Origin: CAZNMF01 sp035547155
Lineage (GTDB): Bacteria; Acidobacteriota; Vicinamibacteria; Vicinamibacterales; SCN-69-37
Direction: 5' to 3'
Assembly: GCA_035547155.1 (NCBI GenBank)
Contig: DASZVJ010000185.1
Location: 1-10,042 of the forward strand
DNA: 10,042 nt
Both the position numbers and the translations under genes were made by a program. Positions 6,213 to 10,042 of this stretch are shown one piece after another; position 1 is the first letter of the stretch, and the number at the start of each line of letters is the position of its first letter. Under the pieces are notes generated by a model, which did not search any database, was not told where the DNA came from, and saw only the letters and a program-made list of their open reading frames with translations.

Positions 6213-7352
6213 CTACAGGAGCAGCGCTTCGACGCGATGCGCGTGCACGAGGTCGTCGCAGGCCGACCATTTGAAGATCGTGAAGCGTCCGTCCTGCGAC
6301 GCGACGAGCGCGGTGGCGTCGCGTTGGTCGTGGACGAACTGCGCGGCGGAGAGATGCCGTGTCCCGCCGAGCTGATACGGATTGACCGTCGCCGGCGTGC
6401 TGCCTTCCACCGGCTCGGTCACCAGCATGCGCTCGACCTGCGCGCTGCCGCGGCGGCGCGCGATCTTGGTCCCGAACGCGATGAGCTCGTAGCGCTCGGT
6501 CATCAACGTCGCACCGTCGACGGCGGTCAAACCGGCGAGCGCGTCGACGGCGCGCCGCAGGTTCTGCTGCCACTCATGGCTGTCGGATTCGACGGGCGCG
6601 TCGGCCATCAGCAGCGACAGCTCCGAGAACAGCGGCGCGACCGAGTACAGCACGGGATGGACGATCGACTCGATCCACGTCGTGCTGCTCGACGGCACCA
6701 TCAGCAGTGCGCCGCCGCGGCCGTGCGCGCGCATCGACGCGGCGACCTGTACGAGCACGTTCACGCTGTCGCCGCGCAGGCCCGGCACTTCGACGCCGAG
6801 CAGCGAAGCGACGACGCCGGGACAGTCCGGCACGCGCGCGTGCGCTTCGTCGACGATCTTGATCTGGTCGCCCTCGAGCACGGCGACGTTCACGAACTTG
6901 CCGAACGTGTCGCTGCGATGTTTGACGACGAGCAGGCCTGACGCGACGACCTCGAGCACGAAGCAATAGACCGGCAGCTGCCGCGTCGTGCCCCAGATGC
7001 GGAACTCGCCTTCGGGATCGCGCCAGACGCCGAGATGGATGCCGGGGCGCTCGACTGCGGGCGCCAGACGGGACAGCGCAGCCGGCGAGAGCGCGAGCGG
7101 ACGCTCGAACGTCAGCGGCTGGACGGTCAGCTCGGGCGGCGTGAACGCCAGCGAGATCTTCGGCAGCAGGCCTTCCTCCCGCCGCAGGCTGGCCCAGAAG
7201 CCGGCATCGATGATCGCCTCGACGCTCGCGGCGTCTGGATCCGGCGCCAGGCCTGTGCGGCCCGATTCGCGGGCCATCTGTAGATGCCGCCGGAAGTGCG
7301 CCTGGACGCGGTCGGCAATCGCACGCGCGGCGGGATAGGCCGGATCGACCAT
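6213..7352 (-). CDS. Diadenylate-cyclase (DAC/DisA_N-like) domain protein with N-terminal sensor-like region
   Basis: This 379-residue protein has a C-terminal half (about 200-379) with the signs of a DAC domain, which makes cyclic di-AMP from two ATP. These are GRGGALLMVPSSS at 211-223, the DGA motif at 279-281 in AVDGATLM, and GGTRHLSAA at 329-337 where the RHR motif normally lies. The last residue of RHR is Leu334 instead of Arg, so activity is uncertain. The N-terminal part (about 40-190) resembles the putative sensor region called DACNV, found in front of such DAC domains. There is no signal peptide or membrane segment, so it should be cytosolic. The ATG at 7352-7350 lies 14 bases after the stop of the TAXI gene, so the two are probably co-transcribed. 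The family assignment is from recalled motifs, not a profile search; a degenerate nucleotide-binding sensor is the main alternative. Confidence 0.78.
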   Translation of the reverse strand: MVDPAYPAARAIADRVQAHFRRHLQMARESGRTGLAPDPDAASVEAIIDAGFWASLRREEGLLPKISLAFTPPELTVQPLTFERPLALSPAALSRLAPAVERPGIHLGVWRDPEGEFRIWGTTRQLPVYCFVLEVVASGLLVVKHRSDTFGKFVNVAVLEGDQIKIVDEAHARVPDCPGVVASLLGVEVPGLRGDSVNVLVQVAASMRAHGRGGALLMVPSSSTTWIESIVHPVLYSVAPLFSELSLLMADAPVESDSHEWQQNLRRAVDALAGLTAVDGATLMTERYELIAFGTKIARRRGSAQVERMLVTEPVEGSTPATVNPYQLGGTRHLSAAQFVHDQRDATALVASQDGRFTIFKWSACDDLVHAHRVEALLL

Positions 7353-7366
7353 CGTGACCGTCGAGC

Positions 7367-8365
7367 TTATCGCGGGCTCAGCCCGATGTCGCGGAAGTAC
7401 TTCAAGACGCCTGGATGAATCCGATCCGCGGAAACGGCCGCCACGGTGTTGGCGGCCGTGGTCGCTCGTGCTTGCGATAGTTGCGCGGCCAGCGCGTGCT
7501 CACTTTCGTGCAGCGCCCTCGCGAGCCGGTACGCGACATCGTCCGGCAGCGTCGGTCGCGTCAGAATCAGACTCCACGATCCGACCGACGCGATTGGCTC
7601 TGTCTGACCGGCGTACGCGCCTGCGGGCAGCGTCAACGGCTTCAGGAAGGCGTGCGCGGCGACGATGCGCGGGATCTCGTTCGCTGACGGCGCGATCAAT
7701 CGCGCGCCTCCGGGTCCGTTCATCAACTCGGTGAATCCGGGCCAGCCTGTGCCGCCGCCCCACAATGCCGCGACGCGGCCGTCGCGCACCATGGCCGGGC
7801 CGTCGCCCGCTCGATCCAGCAGCACCGCCGTGAAGTCGCGATTCATGTCGAGACCGAGACCGTCGAGCACGTAGCGCGCGAGGATCACGAGGCCCGATCC
7901 CTTCGCGCCGAACGCGACGGGCCGTCCGCGCAAATCCTCGATCGTGCGATAGGGACTGCCGGTGCGCACGGCGAAGAATCCCGGCGTCGAGTACATCGCG
8001 CTCAGCACCAGCGCTCGCGTGGGCGCACGGCCAATGCCCGCAAACGCTTCGTATGCCGCCTCGCCCTGCACGAGCGCGAGGTCGACGTCGCCACGATCGA
8101 GCAGCGGGACGTTCTCGGTGCTGCCGGCGGTGTTGCGCGTGCGCACGTCGAGGCCCGGATCGGTCTCGTGCAGCACGCGCGCCAGCGTGTCCCCGTAGAG
8201 CGGGAATCCGCCGCCCGGCGTGGCTGTGGCCAGCGTGATCGTGACCGTCGTGCGCGAGGACTGCGCAGACGGCTCGGCGACGCGACGCACCCCCATGAGG
8301 CCCGCGCCCGCCGCACCAATCAACGCGACGACCGCGCCTGCCGTGATGACGTTGACCAGAGGCAT
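7367..8365 (-). CDS. TAXI-family TRAP-type solute-binding protein, membrane-anchored or exported
   Basis: From the ATG at 8365-8363 this is 332 residues. Residues 6-25 are hydrophobic and Ala/Gly-rich with RR at 27-28 just after, which suggests an uncleaved signal anchor or a signal peptide. The mature part follows the TAXI pattern: TLATATPGGGFPLYGDTLA at about 44-62, NTAGSTENVPLLDRGDVDLALVQGEA at 78-103, SPYRTIEDLRGRPVAFGAKGSG at 137-158 and the C-terminal IHPGVLKYFRDIG at 316-328. TAXI proteins bind small carboxylates or amino acids for TRAP transporters, or feed signalling proteins. No TRAP permease is present in the window. A GTG at 8392-8390 would add nine residues; the ATG is preferred because GGGAG lies upstream of it (13 bases, long) and the signal segment starts close to it. 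It leads the pair with the diadenylate-cyclase-like gene. Confidence 0.88.
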   Translation of the reverse strand: MPLVNVITAGAVVALIGAAGAGLMGVRRVAEPSAQSSRTTVTITLATATPGGGFPLYGDTLARVLHETDPGLDVRTRNTAGSTENVPLLDRGDVDLALVQGEAAYEAFAGIGRAPTRALVLSAMYSTPGFFAVRTGSPYRTIEDLRGRPVAFGAKGSGLVILARYVLDGLGLDMNRDFTAVLLDRAGDGPAMVRDGRVAALWGGGTGWPGFTELMNGPGGARLIAPSANEIPRIVAAHAFLKPLTLPAGAYAGQTEPIASVGSWSLILTRPTLPDDVAYRLARALHESEHALAAQLSQARATTAANTVAAVSADRIHPGVLKYFRDIGLSPR

Positions 8366-8406
8366 CGGCGCATTGTGACTCCCGGCATACACTCGTCACA
8401 ACACCC
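8366..8406. promoter_or_regulatory. Short divergent gap between the TAXI and MutS-family genes
   Basis: Only 41 bases separate the two chosen start codons. Promoters for both directions must lie here or within the opposing genes' 5' ends. No recognisable -35/-10 pair was found on either strand. The only notable element is GGGAG on the minus strand upstream of the TAXI ATG. Confidence 0.3.
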
Positions 8407-10042
8407 GTGAGCGCGCCGACGCCGACTCGTGACGTGAACATCGAAGCGGAATACGAGCGTCGGCTCGCCGATCGACGCGCCACACTCGCCGCAGCCGATC
8501 GCCGCCACGTGCGCGTCAGCCGCGTCCGCCTCGCGATCGTCGCCGCGGCAATCGTGATGGTGATCGCGGGCGGCCTGCCTATGCTGCCGTGGCTGCTGGT
8601 CCCGTTCGTCGCGTTCCTCGGCGTGGCGGCGTTTCACGGCACCGTGCTCAACGCACGCGATCGCGCCGCGTCCGCCGTCGCGTTCTACGAGCGCGGCCTC
8701 GCGCGCATCCGGCACGCGTGGATCGGCCAGGGCCGGCCAGGCGACGAGCACCGGCAGGCCGATCACGTCTTCGCCGACGATCTCGACATCTTCGGCCGTG
8801 GCAGTCTCTTCGAGCTCCTGGCGACGACACGGACGCGCGCGGGCGAGGAGACGCTCGTGCGCTGGCTGCTGTCGCCGGTGGACGCCGCGGAAGCGCGCTC
8901 GCGACAGGCGGCCGTGCGCGAGCTGGCCGCGCGCGTCGATCTGCGCGAAGCCATCGCCGTGCTCGGCGATCAGACGCGAACGGCCGTCGACGCGCCCGTC
9001 CTGCGCGCGTGGGCGCAGACGCCGGTTCGCTTGCACGGCCGTGCGATTCGCTTCGGCCTCGCGCTGCTCGCGGCCTCGACGATCGCGTCGTTGGCGATCT
9101 GGCTCTCGACGGGCGCGCTCCGGTGGGCGGTGCTCATCTGCGCCCTGCTCGAGGGCATCGTCACGCTCGCCCTGCGCCCGCGCGTCGATGCCGTTGTCGA
9201 AGCCGTGGCCGATCCTGCGCACGATCTCGACGTGCTCGCCGGCGTGCTGCGCGTCCTCGAAGACGCGCGCTTCGAGAGCCCTCGGCTGGAACAGCTCCGC
9301 CTGGCGCTCAACCGCGGGCGGCCCGCGTCGAGCGAGATCGCGACCTTGTCGCGCTTCGTCGCGCTCCTCGAGTCGCATCGCAACGTCGTCTTTGCGTTTC
9401 CGGCGGCGTTGATGCTGTGGACGACGCAGTGGGCGTTCGTCATCGAAGCATGGCGCGCACGGGTGGGACGGCACATTCCGGAATGGCTCGATTTGATCGG
9501 CGAGATCGAGGCGCTCATCGCGATAGGCGGTTTCGCCGCCGAACATCCTGACTTCGTCTATCCGGACGTCGTCGAGGACGGGCCAACGATGGCGGCGACG
9601 GCGCTGGCGCATCCGACGCTGCCGGCCGATGCCGTGGCCAACGACGTCGCGCTCGGCGACGGCGGCCTTCGTCTGCTCATCGTCAGCGGCTCGAACATGT
9701 CCGGCAAGAGCACGTGGCTGCGGACGATTGGCACGACGGTCGTGCTCTCGTGGCTCGGCGCGCCGGTGCGGGCGACCGCGTGCCGCGTGTCGCCACTCGC
9801 GATCGGCGCGGCCATCCGCGCGAACGACTCGCTGCTCGACGGCCGATCGCGCTTCTTCGCGGAGATCACGCGGCTCAAACAGATCGTCGATCTCGTCCGT
9901 GCGTCACGCGGCGCGGTGTTGTTCCTGCTGGACGAGATCCTGGGCGGCACGAACTCACACGATCGCCGCGCCGGTGCCGAGGCGCTGCTGACGGGCCTCG
10001 TGGATGCCGGCGCAATCGGCCTCGCGACGACGCACGACCTCG
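8407..10042 (+). CDS. MutS-family ATPase with N-terminal membrane segments, 3' end beyond the window
   Basis: The frame from GTG at 8407 gives 545 residues open to the right edge. The C-terminal part is a MutS ATPase: Walker A GSNMSGKST at 428-436, Walker B VLFLLDE at 504-510 followed by ILGGTNSHDR, and switch TTHDL at 541-545, the last five residues in view. Residues 120-154 (HVFADDLDIFGRGSLFELL, then a basic helix) fit the MutS core. There is no room for the N-terminal mismatch-recognition domain with its Phe-x-Glu motif. Instead, hydrophobic stretches lie at about 43-77 (probably two helices), 216-256 (probably two) and 327-349. This matches the poorly studied membrane-linked MutS-like proteins rather than MutS1 or MutS2. 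The GTG start lacks a clear ribosome binding site; GTG at 8374 or 8434 are in-frame alternatives. It is divergent from the TAXI gene. The family's role is unknown and mismatch repair should not be assumed. Confidence 0.88.
   Translation, partial: MSAPTPTRDVNIEAEYERRLADRRATLAAADRRHVRVSRVRLAIVAAAIVMVIAGGLPMLPWLLVPFVAFLGVAAFHGTVLNARDRAASAVAFYERGLARIRHAWIGQGRPGDEHRQADHVFADDLDIFGRGSLFELLATTRTRAGEETLVRWLLSPVDAAEARSRQAAVRELAARVDLREAIAVLGDQTRTAVDAPVLRAWAQTPVRLHGRAIRFGLALLAASTIASLAIWLSTGALRWAVLICALLEGIVTLALRPRVDAVVEAVADPAHDLDVLAGVLRVLEDARFESPRLEQLRLALNRGRPASSEIATLSRFVALLESHRNVVFAFPAALMLWTTQWAFVIEAWRARVGRHIPEWLDLIGEIEALIAIGGFAAEHPDFVYPDVVEDGPTMAATALAHPTLPADAVANDVALGDGGLRLLIVSGSNMSGKSTWLRTIGTTVVLSWLGAPVRATACRVSPLAIGAAIRANDSLLDGRSRFFAEITRLKQIVDLVRASRGAVLFLLDEILGGTNSHDRRAGAEALLTGLVDAGAIGLATTHDL

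Noticed and set aside
6043..6573. Upstream extension of the reductase frame to 519 residues
   Set aside because: It runs through the repeat and into the cyclase-like gene in another frame; the canonical reductase N-terminus begins at 6042.
8320..9612. Minus-strand open frame (430 residues) opposite the MutS-family gene
   Set aside because: It is Arg/His/Glu-rich with no motifs; the plus strand carries a continuous MutS-family frame ending in intact ATPase motifs.

Overview
The window is very GC-rich with strong G/C third-position bias, and carries dispersed stem-loop repeats between genes. The gene content points to a free-living Gram-negative bacterium: a lipoprotein sugar-binding protein, a TAXI-type solute-binding protein, a membrane-linked MutS relative, a diadenylate-cyclase-like protein and a bacterial PARP-type zinc finger. 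Together these suggest an Acidobacteriota-like soil or sediment organism (Vicinamibacteria would fit). That placement is an inference from gene content, not a measured assignment.

Layout from left to right. (1) At 1-314 on the minus strand is the 5' part of a PARP-type zinc-finger protein that runs off the left edge. (2) At 373-1863 (minus) is a duplicated ABC ATPase of the RbsA/MglA type. (3) At 1958-2809 (plus) is a class I SAM methyltransferase, the only plus-strand gene in the left four fifths. (4) At 2832-3860, 3893-4930 and 5014-6042 (all minus) are a sugar-binding lipoprotein, an RbsC-like permease and an aldo/keto reductase. They read in the order reductase, permease, binding protein. 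(5) The reductase is bracketed by two direct copies of a stem-loop repeat. (6) At 6213-7352 and 7367-8365 (minus) are a diadenylate-cyclase-domain protein and a TAXI-family solute-binding protein, 14 bases apart and probably one transcript led by the TAXI gene. (7) From 8407 to the right edge (plus) is a MutS-family ATPase with N-terminal membrane segments, cut by the window end before its stop.

How the genes fit together. The ATPase, permease and binding protein make a complete class of sugar ABC importer, with the reductase as a likely partner acting on the imported sugar or polyol. The importer is split: the ATPase is separated from permease and binding protein by the opposite-strand methyltransferase, and has its own promoter-like -10 element. 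The TAXI/diadenylate-cyclase pair has no TRAP permease in view, so it may sense a ligand rather than transport it. No RNA gene, insertion sequence or CRISPR array was seen, and no gap between genes exceeds about 170 bases.
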